Part shown: positions 37,416-48,794 of the stretch, one piece after another
Numbering within the stretch: the stretch's first letter is position 1
How the letters are laid out: each line of letters begins with the position of its first letter
Origin: Cokeromyces recurvatus
Lineage: Eukaryota; Mucoromycota; Mucoromycetes; Mucorales; Mucoraceae
Assembly: GCF_025118155.1 (NCBI RefSeq)
Contig: NW_026251407.1
Coordinates: 62,001 to 126,000 of the forward strand
Reading direction: 5' to 3'
Length of the DNA stretch: 64,000 nucleotides
The notes under the pieces: generated by a model
What the model saw: only the letters and a program-made list of their open reading frames with translations
Databases searched by the model: none
What the model was told of the DNA's origin: nothing
Position numbers and translations under genes: made by a program

Positions 37416-38089
37416 TGATCTTAAACAGCTACTCATAACATAAATATGTAAAATAAATAAATTAAATACTTGATTTTACTTTTGTAAACTGAGCTTTTGA
37501 AGAAAAGTTATATATACACAAGTTTTTTTTTTTATTTTTTGTTCTTCTTCTTCTTGCAAGCGATAAGAGACACGACATCATTTATTTTGATGCTGTTATT
37601 CTCATAGAAACATGCAGTCTTTACTTTACTTTTATCTCTTACATGTACATAGTTTGATAAATTATAATTAGTTAAAATAATATGGATAATTTATATACAT
37701 TTATTTATTAGAGTAAATAAAGTTATAAGAGATCAATATTTAATGTCTCTGTATAAGGTTTAAAATAAAAAATTATAAATTTAAAGTAGTTGTATACATA
37801 TTTTCATGCACACAATTCGAAGGAAAAAAAAAAGAAAAGACACGAAATTTAAAGCTGACATCATTTATTTTTTTTTATCCAATTAAATGAATGAAGGTAA
37901 TAATACCTATTGCCCGCCAGCCCCCCACATTTCAACTCTCCCTCGTACACTGTTTCTAGCATTTTTTTTTCTTTTTGACAGTTAACATTGAATATCTACA
38001 TACATTTATTAGGAAAAAAAAATAAGTTAGAGTATTTCCCTTTTTTTTTTTTTTTTTCTTCTTATTCTTTTCCACATTAGATACACATT
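37416..38089. other. Intergenic, no gene seen
   Basis: 674 bp with A/T tracts and a T-rich block (38041-38060) ahead of the PPR gene start. It includes no supported ORF or RNA motif. Confidence 0.6.
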
Positions 38090-39541
38090 ATGCAAAGACT
38101 ATGGCATCGATTAAGTAGAGTGCCTAGTCGATCAACATGTATATACTGTCATACTATTTCGAACAATAGCCTTCTTTTACCCCTAAAGTTCATAAAGAGG
38201 ACACCAGCATTACCAACTCAACGATTGCTTAGTTGGTTAACATGGGGATCATCGTCAACAGAAAATAATGAAAACCAAACGGGCTGTAAAGTGAATCGCA
38301 ATAACAGGGCCATCATCATGGCCGATTTTTATCGATCGCTTTCAACGCAAGACATTGACCAAATCTGGCCTCTGTACACGTATTTGTATGATAACGACAT
38401 GTTGGTCTATCTTACAAGGAAAAACTTTCATGATATTTTTGTCTTCACAATCCGATCCCAAGCAAGTCAAAAGAATCTGCAACGGTTGTTGGCGATTGTG
38501 GAAGATATGAGACGACGTCGGTTTGTATTACGATTATCAGAGTATACGGCTATTATCAATTGGACAGGTGGTAAGACAGTTCCTGAGAAACGTACGCATC
38601 ATCTTACAGAAGCTCTGCGATGGTTTGATGAAATGCAACAAGATTTTTATGTGGATGAGCAAACAGGGGAAAAGATGGCTAAGGAACCCTTGAAACCTTC
38701 AGTACCGATCTTTAACATCCTTATACATATTGCAACTCAATTAAAGGATCTCACGACAGCACAAAAGTTGTATCATGAAATGCGTTCAATAGGATTAAAG
38801 CCGGATCGATATACGTATTCGACACTGTTACATGCGATGGGTCGTTTAGGGGACATGGAAGGTATGAATCATCTGTTAACGGAGATTAAAAAACATCGAT
38901 TAAGACGAGTGATCAAGTCTACTGCAGTTTGGAATGTCATCATGTCTGGTTATGCACGAAATGGAGTGAAGGATGAAGCGTATAGTATATTTCATCAAAT
39001 GGTGGAAGCTAATTATAAAAAGAAGAAGAAGGGGAGGAGGAAAGTGCCTGTGCCTAGAGCAGACAGTGAAAGTTTTCGTATTTATATCGATTCATTAGTG
39101 AGCGAGGAGAGACAAAGTGAAGCGATTCGTACATATGATAAAATGAAAGTCTTAAAGTTAAAGCCTACTATGGCCATTTATAATATTTTATTTCGTTCAT
39201 TTATGAACCCTCTCTCAGCTGATCAAAGTGTATTAAAACGAATATATCAAGAGATGAAAACGAATCAAGTAAAGCCGAATTCAGAAACTATGTATACCCT
39301 CGTATCTGCTTTTCTTGATTTAGGTGATACCAAATCAGGTTTAGAGGCATTTGTCGAACTAAGTCAATTAGATAATAATACAGAGAAAAGTTTAAATGTG
39401 AAAACTACTGCTGTAGCAAGCTTGGCAAAAGATCGTTTATGGATCAAGAAGAAAACAGAGCCGTCAAAAATTGAACCAACTGCAGATTTACTGGATAGAC
39501 TTAATCATCTTTTAGCTAGTAATAATAGTAGTAAATTATAG
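38090..39541 (+). CDS. Mitochondrial pentatricopeptide repeat protein
   Basis: Likely binds organellar RNA and affects its processing, stability or translation. Single exon, 483 residues. The N-terminus is Arg/Ser-rich without acids over about 40 residues (MQRLWHRLSRVPSRSTCIY), typical of a mitochondrial targeting peptide. PPR units are seen at about residues 204-240 (FNILIHIATQLKDLTTAQKL then PDRYTYSTLLHAMGRLGDME), 280-305 (WNVIMSGYARNGVKDEAYSI), and 355-425 (YNILFRSFMNP; PNSETMYTLVSAFLDLGDTK). A Lys/Arg loop lies in between. The absence of introns contrasts with most neighbours but is common in PPR genes. Target RNA cannot be told from sequence. Confidence 0.85.
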   Translation: MQRLWHRLSRVPSRSTCIYCHTISNNSLLLPLKFIKRTPALPTQRLLSWLTWGSSSTENNENQTGCKVNRNNRAIIMADFYRSLSTQDIDQIWPLYTYLYDNDMLVYLTRKNFHDIFVFTIRSQASQKNLQRLLAIVEDMRRRRFVLRLSEYTAIINWTGGKTVPEKRTHHLTEALRWFDEMQQDFYVDEQTGEKMAKEPLKPSVPIFNILIHIATQLKDLTTAQKLYHEMRSIGLKPDRYTYSTLLHAMGRLGDMEGMNHLLTEIKKHRLRRVIKSTAVWNVIMSGYARNGVKDEAYSIFHQMVEANYKKKKKGRRKVPVPRADSESFRIYIDSLVSEERQSEAIRTYDKMKVLKLKPTMAIYNILFRSFMNPLSADQSVLKRIYQEMKTNQVKPNSETMYTLVSAFLDLGDTKSGLEAFVELSQLDNNTEKSLNVKTTAVASLAKDRLWIKKKTEPSKIEPTADLLDRLNHLLASNNSSKL

Positions 39542-40753
39542 AAAACTCTGTAAATATATAATGTGTATTAGTATAAATTGACGATAGAATAATAAGAAAG
39601 AGGGACTGGTGCCATGAATTAAAATTTATCTTGTATTTTTTTTTTCATAAACATTTTATTAATCAATTTGTATGACTGTCTTGAAGGGGAAGGCAAAAAA
39701 AAAAAAAAAAAAAAAAAAGGAAGTCAAAGTAGTAGTAGTAGTGGTAGTAGGTAATACTAGTATTGTGTAGTGATTATTAACATTGGTAAGGATGTGTTGG
39801 TAGTAGTATTGTAGTTGTAGGTATAAATGGCGGTGTTGGTATAAGTGGGGTGTTTATAGTAAATATAGCCCTATGTGTATCCTCTATTTCTGATGAAAGT
39901 AAGACGGGTGTTTGGAGAGTGAGTAGAATTCGCAGCATATTTAGCCCAAGCCTAGGCCGTGGAATCGAATCACTTCAAGGGTTCCCCACCAAATCAAATG
40001 AACCCTTAATTTTTTTAATTATTCTTGTTTTTTGTACTACACCAATAACTCCTTTTTTTTTTACAGCAGCAGCATGAATAATGAAGGATGATATATTATA
40101 GCTTCATTCTACCAAGCAATGGTAGTGGGTACATGAGCAACAGTAGTAATTACAAATCTTCTAATATCACTTGATACTATTATAGTCAGATTATATATCA
40201 GAAATAAATTCTTACACATGAATGTATACTATGTACCTTGGTATCATTATGGTCCTCAAGCCATAGAAAGATAATAGAGTGTCTAAAAAGCCTTATTTTA
40301 AGCATATACAGATACAAATCTATAGTTGCTGTGTTTGATCATAATGTACATCTCAGGAAATAATCATAAGTAAACGTAATATACAGACTCTTTTAATTGA
40401 TTAACAGCAAGCTTCTCTAGCTAATAATATACATTATGTTATGGCTTACTTAAGAATAAAGACTTAAAAAGATCTACCAAGAATATTGTAATAACAATCA
40501 ATATCTCTCTATAAACTAGTGTAAAGAAGAATGTTCTCGATTACTTCAAAAAAAGAAGATATTGACAAATATAACAATTCTGTCACTGTAACAGTAATAA
40601 ATGCAAGGATATTTCTTTTCCAGAAATATTCAACATTTTTTTTTTTTTTACTTTATTTTACTGAGACGTTATCTAGATATTGTATAAACAAAATGAATAA
40701 TCTCAACTCTTCCTTCATCCAATTTTACATCTAAAGTTAATATTTTGCCTCAT

Positions 40754-40791
<38 letters not shown>

Positions 40792-41208
40792 GAAATGAAT
40801 TACCTAATAAATCCCTTGTTCCGTGTAGTATATTATCAAATACTTGTCAATGCCTACAAACTTGAAGGCTAAAAGAGGTTAAGGATAATATTTCAAAAGC
40901 TGTAAATTATACAATGAAGACAGCAGTAATATGAACATTATTGCTATGGATTATTATTTTTTTTTTAAGGAAGAAATAGGCATCATCAGAACAAATTATT
41001 CTAATTGATATCTTTGTTACAAAAAAGAGATATTTATACTGTTCCTCGTTTATATTTGGTATATTGTAACATATTATATATCATTCTTCTTATCTCCCTT
41101 TTAGTCTTTATAAGATTCCTTTACAGCCATTATAATCATTGGAATAGACCCAATTCATTTTAATGTACGTTAAATAAAATAAATAATAATAATTATATTA
41201 CAGTAAAT
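39542..41208. other. Gene-poor stretch with GTA repeats and A34 tract
   Basis: This holds GTAGTA-type trinucleotide repeats at about 39730-39750 and 39795-39810, an A34 tract at 40755-40788, and no supported gene. A short GC-richer part near 39930-39990 has a GATTCGATTCC-like box on the minus strand but no tRNA fold could be drawn. Confidence 0.5.
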
Positions 41209-41405
41209 CTAAAGTGTCTTGATTATGATATGATCTGTATCTTTTTGTGAACCTAATTTGAATGTATGGCTTCCCACTTTATAGAAACCTTGACGTGTAT
41301 AAAAGTTAATAGCTGAAGGATTATGCCCCCAAACACCTAACTACACCACATTATTTGTTTGCCTAATTGACGGGCTTTTTCAAGACTTGATGTCATGAGC
41401 TGATT
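41209..41405 (-). pseudogene. GNAT acetyltransferase C-terminal fragment, frameshifted
   Basis: On the minus strand the segment reads SSLEKARQLGKQIMW, then in another frame GVWGHNPSAINFYTRQGFYK and VGSHTFKLGSQKDTDHIIIK before a stop at 41209-41211. The GVW-x-HNP-AINFYTRQGF pattern is the acetyl-CoA-binding C-terminal half of GCN5-related N-acetyltransferases. A frame break with an in-frame TAG separates the two parts at about 41340. The N-terminal half is missing, so this is a dead fragment. Substrate unknown. Confidence 0.65.
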
Positions 41406-42082
41406 AAACAAGCGAATCAAAGAATTCATTATCTATAACATATCTTTGTATTTAAAAAGGGAGGAAAGATTACTGTGAATGCAAGTCAAAGATACTTAAA
41501 CTGGTTTTCATAGCATACATCAAAGAAGCTAAAATTGTTAATCTTTACAATATCATTTTGGCAAACGATGTATGTGAGTAAAAGAATGATTTTAAGCACA
41601 ACATAAGGGAGACTAAATGAGATGCATATTAATTGCCTAAATAGGAAAAAAGAAAGTTGATGAGAATATAAACAAAAAAGTGAAAACAAAAGACATTTAT
41701 TTTACTTACTTTTCTTTTCTTTAGCATAAACACATTTCATATAGTCATAAAGAAGATATAAAATTGACAACATTTTACTATTTTACATATTGTTACTTTT
41801 TATAAGAAAGGAAGAAAATTAAATAATGTAACTGTATTAAATGTGGGGTAACACATATTCTTATCGATTTCATATGATTGTGACTGTAATTTACAACAAC
41901 GACCTCCTTATTCTTATAAAAAAGTAGATATTCAAAGTTATTATTTTTTCCCTTTTTTTTCGTCTTCTTTATCTTCTTTATTATTACTATTTCTTCTGTT
42001 GGTAAGTCATTAAATAATACTATTTTATTCTTCTTCTTCTTCCCTGCCCTAGGAGGAAATTCTTTTTCTCATGGTTATCACT
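41406..42082. other. Gene-poor stretch
   Basis: No gene recognised. The first 40 bases beyond the GNAT fragment share a GATTAAACAAGCG-A-TCAA-GAATTC segment with about 43610-43640. Confidence 0.45.
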
Positions 42083-42180
42083 TATGTAACGCCTTCTGAA
42101 TCAACAAGACACCCTATCTTGCCCTCCTTGAATTAGGAGGACACTGTAGGGTATCTTGTTGTTTCAGAGGGCGTTACATA
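42083..42180. mobile_element. Hairpin MITE flanked by TA
   Basis: A near-palindrome starts TGTAACGCCTTCTGAATCAA and ends in its inverse (GTTTCAGAGGGCGTTACA), with TA on both sides (42083-42084 and 42179-42180), the target typical of Tc1/mariner transposition. Arms are about 33 bp with a few mismatches, and a nested CCTCCTT/AGGAGG hairpin sits in the centre. Outer inverted segments (CTAGGAGG at 42049-42056 against 42207-42214, CATGG inside them) suggest an extra layer. Too small to code for anything. Confidence 0.65.
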
Positions 42181-42760
42181 TTGTGCTAGCCATGGGTTTT
42201 TTCTAACCTCCTAGTAAAAATAAAAAATACAAGAACAAAGAAGGTGCAAAGAATCCTAGCCTCCACGCGGCCACCTTTGGACTGCAGTAAATATTATTAT
42301 TTTTACTGTTGACGAATTGGGGATTCACTTTTTATATGAAATAAAAATGAAAATAAAATACAATAAATATATCTTTTCTTACGCGTCTTTTAATAATCTT
42401 GTGCCTTCTTTAACTATTGTTTGTATAATAAAATATCTTTTTGCTCCAAATTGACTTTAAGAAGTATAAAAACAAGTAGAGAAGTTATAAAATAATTGAC
42501 TTAAATAATATAGGAGATATAAGATGTAATGTAGTAGTGATTATGTAAACTATTGACTAATATTTTATCAGAGAAACTATCATGATTATTATTCTTCCTT
42601 TACAATCAAATTATCAAAAATTAACTAAGATGAGTACAATCTATTAAGGATATTGAAAAAGAGACTTTTAATTTCCGCTTTTCCTAAAACTTATACTACA
42701 TATTTCTTTTTTTTTTTTTTTTGAAATCCCATTCATATAAAGCTTTTAAATGATTTAATA
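42181..42760. other. Gene-free stretch
   Basis: No gene found. It has an A/T-rich composition with a T20 tract near 42704-42722. Confidence 0.45.
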
Positions 42761-42899
42761 ATGAGTGGTTTCTTTGGTTCTAGTGAAACTACTTCAAAAT
42801 GGGAGTAGAGATTTAAGCAAGCTATTTCTAATGTAGAAACAACTTTTGATTCTTTTCTCGAGCAACCTATTTCTCAAAGACAGTCATCAGCAAACGAAG
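42761..42899 (+). pseudogene. Exon remnant with in-frame stop
   Basis: The ATG at 42761 opens MSGFFGSSETTSKWE, an in-frame TAG follows at 42806-42808, and the same frame continues RFKQAISNVETTFDSFLEQP and ends at a GTAAATG donor at about 42899. The non-repetitive, amphipathic sequence looks coding. It is faintly like the start of fungal golgins of the TMF/Sgm1 type, but this is only an impression. A second similar remnant (KWTHEVSQLANIVLGNPFER) lies at about 43421-43515. Confidence 0.35.
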
Positions 42900-43059
42900 G
42901 TAAATGATGTTCTAATGTCCCTTATTAATCTCCTTTTTCTTTCTTTCTTTCTTTATTATAATAACGAACATTACTTTGCACTAGTTTTCTACTGGAAAAA
43001 AAAGTATGAGTATACTAACATCATTAGGATTATAAAAAAAAAAGAATCTACATAGTAAA

Positions 43060-44340
43060 TTGTTAAACGACTTTAATACCATTACTGAAATATAGCGTAC
43101 ATAAAAGAAAGAAGGGAAGAGAACGCTACAACAAGAGTACTTTAAAGGATATGTATTTGATATACCTAATAATAATGTAACTTTGACGTGCCAAAGAATT
43201 TAAGTGAGTTTCACATTTCTGCTATACTCTCTAAGAAAAAGTAAGCAAACATAATAAGTAGCCCATTACATGTACATATATACACATATACTTTTCGGTG
43301 ATGACTATATGAACCTTTCTTTTTTTATCTTCTTTTCTGACAAGCATATGAAGTATGTTTGATCCAAACAATATGACAGAAATCAATTTAAATACAACGT
43401 GCTATACTTAAGCTGATAAGATGACTAATCATTGTATGAAATGGACGCATGAAGTTAGCCAACTAGCAAATATCGTTCTGGGTAATCCTTTTGAGAGAAT
43501 AGACCCTTTCAACAGCGGTAATGTACACCTTGTTTCTTTCTTTTAAAAAAATAAAAAATAATCCGCATTTATACATTTTGTCATGAGCTGACTTATAATG
43601 TCATGTACCTTGATTAAACAAGCGGATCAAGGAATTCTATCTAGATTCCCCTGAATCTCTCTTGATCCACTTTATCAAATAATATTAAAACCTCTAACAC
43701 TTTATTAACTGTAACATATCTTATTCGGTCGTAACTAACATTTTTTCTTATTCACAACTTATCTGAGACCTCTTTAACAATTCTTATAAATAGCTAAATA
43801 AAAATTTTTGACCTTAGAACTATTGTTCGCTCTCATTGACTTCTTTTGTCTTTTATTTTTTTTTTTTAATATTTTACAAGTAATACTACAGTTTTATCTA
43901 TAATTTTAACAGTTAGGTGTTCATATAAGAATATCTATGGTCAGAGAGGCATTAGAAAAGTATTAGTTACGACAGAATAATCCTGTTTAGTATTGTCAGT
44001 AGAGTGTACCAACTTCCTTAAGTTTATAAAACATGAGGAAGTATAATACATAAATAAGTTGAAGCCGCATTCCTTTATACTATTTGTCCAGGGACTTTAA
44101 GTATAACATTTAATAAAGGAAGAGTAAATGACTCTGACTACGCCTATTTATTTCGATGGTCGTTGAATTCTTATTAAAAAAAAATTGTTTGATGATATAA
44201 GATTATAGCATATGCATGCATAAAAGGGAAATGTTTTTTATTTTTTTCTGAATACCACAATTCGGCAACTATACCTAAAATCTTGGGTTTATAAAGAAAA
44301 AAATTGAGGTAAATAAAACAACTTGATCGGAAAGGGCAGC
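43060..44340. other. Gene-poor stretch with decayed coding remnants
   Basis: This contains a short coding-like remnant at about 43421-43515, and at 43618-43672 an imperfect hairpin (GCGGATCAAG...CTTGATCCACT) beside a segment shared with 41395-41430. No intact gene. Confidence 0.4.
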
Positions 44341-44350
44341 GCCTTTCTGT

Positions 44351-44669
44351 TGGCCAAGCGGCGATCATGGAGAGATGAACTTTGTTAGCTGTAGATGGGA
44401 GTGATTTAATAATAAAATCGGGGTTAGTTCTGAGCTTTAATGATAACATGCTACCTTCCAGGATCCAATGTTCAACACCAGGCCTTCAAATGGAGGTCGA
44501 TAAAAAGATGTTGTTAAATCGCGGGGTAATTTCCTACCATGCAAGAGAGGAAAGCCCGCAGCATTGAGGGCATTCCTGGGAGTAACACGGCTGTAGTAGA
44601 AGCAAACAAGAACAGAATCTAATCCACCTCTACACTATAAAAGGACTTCCTCTTCAATAATTTTTTTTT
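44351..44669 (+). ncRNA. Possible Pol III transcription unit or tRNA-derived SINE
   Basis: TGGCCAAGCGG at 44351-44361 fits the A-box consensus, TGTTCAACACC at 44469-44479 fits the B-box in ten of eleven positions, and T9 at 44661-44669 would terminate Pol III. The stretch 44320-44620 is clearly richer in GC than its surroundings and has no convincing ORF. No tRNA cloverleaf could be drawn between the boxes, 107 nt apart. It may be a SINE or a structured RNA with internal promoters. Strand is set by the boxes. Confidence 0.3.
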
Positions 44670-46402
44670 CTCATATAAATAAAAAAAAAATGAAAAAGAA
44701 AGGAGGATGGGCTCTAAAGTTAATACGTTTTGTGTAGTACAATTGCTATAAAAAGTTACACGTTATTTATTTAGAACTACTGTCATACTTGTTGCGGTTA
44801 CAGAATACTTATAAATTATAATATGTAACAGTAAGGAAATAGTATAAACTACTTGTGTGGTTATACACAAAGACTTGAACTAGAAGAAATATTATGTAAA
44901 GAATTGACAAACGAAGAAGATATTATTAAATTTAACAAATTAAAAAACAACGACGTACATGAAAAAACATGAAAGAATAAGTTATCATAAAAAAAAACCT
45001 GTATGGCAAAAATAAGCACACAACTTTTTATAGAACACAGTTTTGGGATAAAGAAAAAAAAATGTTAATTCAGAGGCGAGGCAATAGACTCATCAGTAAT
45101 AGACGAAAATAATAATAATATGAAGGCGAATATTATATTAATAATAATAACAACGACAATATAATATAATATAAATAGCAAATTTTTAATGATGAGAACA
45201 CAACGAAGGACTGATAGCGCAAAAAATAGTATGAAACTGATGGCAGACTTGTTATAGCTGATACATCAAATAAGCTATCTAACATTAAAAATAATTACTT
45301 TAATAATAAGGAAGGATATTAAGGATATTGACTTAGTGGCCAAAGCTGATAAAAATGATAGAAGAACTATGAATTCTTTTTTAACATTGGTAGTTGGGTA
45401 AGGTATGTAGAGAGCTATAAAAACTCTAGAAGTTGTGACAATGACCAAACAGGCAAATTTGATATTTCCTTAATAAATTCTATAAGACAAAGAACCTATG
45501 GATTGAGGCTATATATCGTTAAAATGAGAATTATGGGCGTATTTTAAATCATAAAAAAAAAGACAATTTTTATTTTTGATGTTTTCAGAACGAATTCTAA
45601 CGTTAAAGTAAATATCATTCATTTCTGATTAATGTACACATAAGTCTCTAATATGACGGATGCTGAAGCTTTTGAAAAGTTCTTAATTGCTAGTCTCCAA
45701 TCAGCACGAAACTAAAATCCGTATAATGGATGTAATTGATATGGATCATCCTTTACTTTATTGAGTGAAGTCATTAAAGTCGCTTATCACACATATGAGG
45801 ATAATTGACAAAAATTATAACAGTAGTGTGAGTTCAAATAATGTGCATATTAAATGTGATGATATAATTTAAAGAAGAAATAAAAAGAAAAAAAAAGAAA
45901 GAGAACAGAAGGAAGTATAGTTTGAGACTTGTTTATTCAATACAAAAAGAATGATATAAGGACTATTTCGTGTCTACACAACTACATGTATTTATAATAA
46001 TGAATCCTAAATCAAAGAAATAAAAACAACCGTCAAAGGACATAAGTCATGGAACAATATTAGTATTCATATATACACGTCTTGTTGATTCAAGAGATTG
46101 ATCTGATTAAGTTTTAAATAAAAAATTTATTATTCAATCTGAGTATATGTTCCTGATATTTTTTATATTTTATTTTATTAGATCAAAGACGACCTGAATC
46201 CTTTGTCGAGGTTATAAACATAAATATGTAGAAATGATACGATATCTTATTTAGTTGATACATTTAGATGATTGGATGTCATCAAGTTTTATATTATTTA
46301 CAAGATGTTATATACAGAGTTTTATTTCATATCCAGGCTTATAGTTTATCCTTTATTATGTAATTCATCTATTATAATATTACTTGTGCTTATATCCAGA
46401 GC
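44670..46402. other. Gene-poor stretch with scattered dead coding fragments
   Basis: No intact gene. Short coding-like remnants are seen, such as LELEEILCKELTNEEDIIKF at about 44879-44940 and MTDAEAFEKFLIASLQSARN at about 45653-45712, each ending quickly in a stop. They probably derive from old transposon genes; I could not assign them. Confidence 0.4.
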
Positions 46403-46642
46403 TTGTTCTATAACAACTATAAGTGCGTGTATCTTCCTCCATATTCGCCAGAGCTTAACCCCATTAAGCAATTTTGGGCGTTAATTAAACGTATAGTTAG
46501 ACGTGAAAAGCTTAAAGATACCGAAACCCTGCAAGAAAGAATTGTCGGTGCTGCGAATGAAGTTCCTATTCAACACCTTGAAAATATAATTCAACATTCA
46601 AAGAACCAGTTTGATAACTGTTTGAATCATATTCCAATTTAA
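46403..46642 (+). pseudogene. Tc1/mariner transposase C-terminal relic
   Basis: 79 open codons carry CVYLPPYSPELNPIKQFWAL followed by a helical tail that ends QFDNCLNHIPI. In functional relatives the motif reads NPIEqfW; here the third catalytic residue Glu is Lys, so the enzyme would be dead. Sequence upstream no longer codes for the rest of the domain. A T63 tract begins 75 bp downstream. Confidence 0.75.
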
Positions 46643-46715
46643 TACCTAATATTTTTATTTAAAATAAAGTGTGAAATGACCCTCTCACAATCCACGAATT
46701 GAACTTCAAACAACC

Positions 46716-46717
<2 letters not shown>

Positions 46718-46780
<63 letters not shown>
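46718..46780 (+). repeat. T63 homopolymer
   Basis: 63 consecutive T, the longest run in the window, next to a mariner relic. Confidence 0.95.
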
Positions 46781-46783
<3 letters not shown>

Positions 46784-47330
46784 AATTTCTTGTGTTTCCT
46801 CCTCTCTCTCCCCCCTATTTTTTTAATCTGCGTGAGGGAACACAAGAAATAAGCAAAAAAAAAAATATGCATACTTTTCTTATCCTCAGTATTTACATTG
46901 CTGCATATAGTAAATCATGATAATTTACTATATGACCTATACGTATCATAAATTAAATAAATAATGAGGCTTATATGTTTAGATTGTTCATATACGTCTT
47001 TATCTTGTTTCTTACTAAATTAGGGTCTACGGAAATATTTAAATTAATTTCCTTGTATATAAAATGATAATATTATGATACAGTTATTATATATACACTA
47101 TACTATACTATACTGCACTGTACTATACTATACTATGCTATACTATACTATGTAGTAATAAAGATAAGATAACATTAGCTTATGTACGCTCTAGATTTTG
47201 CTTATTGTTGTTTGTTACACGCTACTTTCTATATAGTATAGTAATATTATACGCCATATGGTTAACCTAAATAATATATTAATAGAACAATATGCATGAC
47301 GTGAGAATATATTAGTGCTGATCCTTCTTG

Positions 47331-47373
<43 letters not shown>

Positions 47374-48794
47374 CTAGGCTCCTTTCGTTATTTACATACT
47401 GTATACATGTTTCCTCTTTTGAATTCCTACTTTCTCCTTTGTTTATCTTTTTTAATTACTACATTTTTTTCCTTATCTTCTCCTTTTTTGAAAAGGTACA
47501 TTTTATGCTTTGCTTATAATAATGTATACATGAACAAAAAGATAAAAAGATATAAAATGTTTAATGCTTTGTTTTATTACAGAAGAGTAGTTAGTTAATT
47601 GTATAGAATACAAATTATAATTAATATTTATTTACTTTTTTGATGAAACATATTCCTTCTTTAGACTGCAGTAGTACACCTAATAATTTTAGCTTTTTAA
47701 ATTTATACAATGCATAATTTTCATAATTAATCACACGTATATTTTAATACATTTTCTCTCCTTAAAAAAAGTAAGCTAAAAAAAAAAAAATAACAAAAAG
47801 AATATAAACACGCCTTATTTTTCAAACAAAATTCCTCTTTCTTCCCTATTATCCTTCTTCTTCTTTATTATCTTTTCTTACTATTATCCTTCTTATTCTT
47901 TATTATCTTTTCTTATTATTATCCTTCTTCTTCTCTATTTATTATCCTTCTTCTTCTCTATTTATTCTCTTATCTTATTCTCTTTCTTCTTCTTCTTCTT
48001 CTTCTTTAAAAACCATAGACTTGAACATAATGATGACGATATACATATAAATATATCTCTATCTATGCGGGACACATTGACAGGTAGATGTGAAGGTGGG
48101 CAACTAGTATATCATTCTACCCTTTACTGATGGGTAATAGGTAGAGGGTAGGCGTCTCTATATCCCCACCGGGTTGGGTGCAACAAATGGGTCTCTTCAG
48201 CAACTTGGTCTCAACAATCGTCATTCTAGTATTATCTCTCCATAATGTTATATTTTAGACCCTCCACCCCATATTTTAGACCTGAATGTTCAATTGGCTT
48301 TTTATTGACTTTTTATTTTATTTTTTATAAAATAATGTTCTTACTAACTAGCTTTTACTTTTTAGCTCTCTTTGATATATATACAATATATATTATTGCT
48401 TATAAACTGTATAATTGTAATAAAATCTATTATTTCCTAAATATTATTTAAAAGTGTGAATTTTCTTTAACGTATTTCTTGAATATGCACTCAACATAAT
48501 AATAATAATAATAAAGATGTGTAGTGTATAGCTGGATAGATAACTTCTTCTTTATTAATGTATATGTATACACATGGAAAAAATGTGTATGGATTACTAA
48601 ATTCATTATGAATCAAATATACACTTCTTTATTACCAATGATGAAAGATTTAAATAAAGTATTAATACACTTTTGTCCATGTTACTGGTTTCTATCTTTA
48701 CGTGTAAGAAAAAAGAAAAATAAATTTGAAATGTGTTCAATATTACAAAGGCAAAATCACATACTATCATGGCAGTCATGTCAGTCTCTAGTGT
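46781..48794. other. Gene-poor stretch with simple repeats
   Basis: This includes TATAC-type pentamer repeats (about 47098-47155), an A36 tract (47335-47370) and a CT/TTC-rich tandem region (about 47840-48008) with repeated TATCCTTCTTCTTCTC units. A slightly GC-richer block at 48065-48290 contains ATATTTTAGACC twice. No gene supported. Confidence 0.45.

Noticed and set aside
39930..39995. Possible tRNA on the minus strand (GATTCGATTCC box)
   Set aside because: T-arm stem does not pair and no acceptor or D-arm could be drawn.
44415..44600. RNase P or MRP RNA in the GC-richer block
   Set aside because: A GGTAATTTCCTAC segment recalled fungal RNase P RNA, but the conserved CR-IV/CR-V pairing and the required length are missing.
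47840..48008. CRISPR-like repeat array
   Set aside because: Units are pyrimidine microsatellites without distinct spacers, and the genome is eukaryotic.
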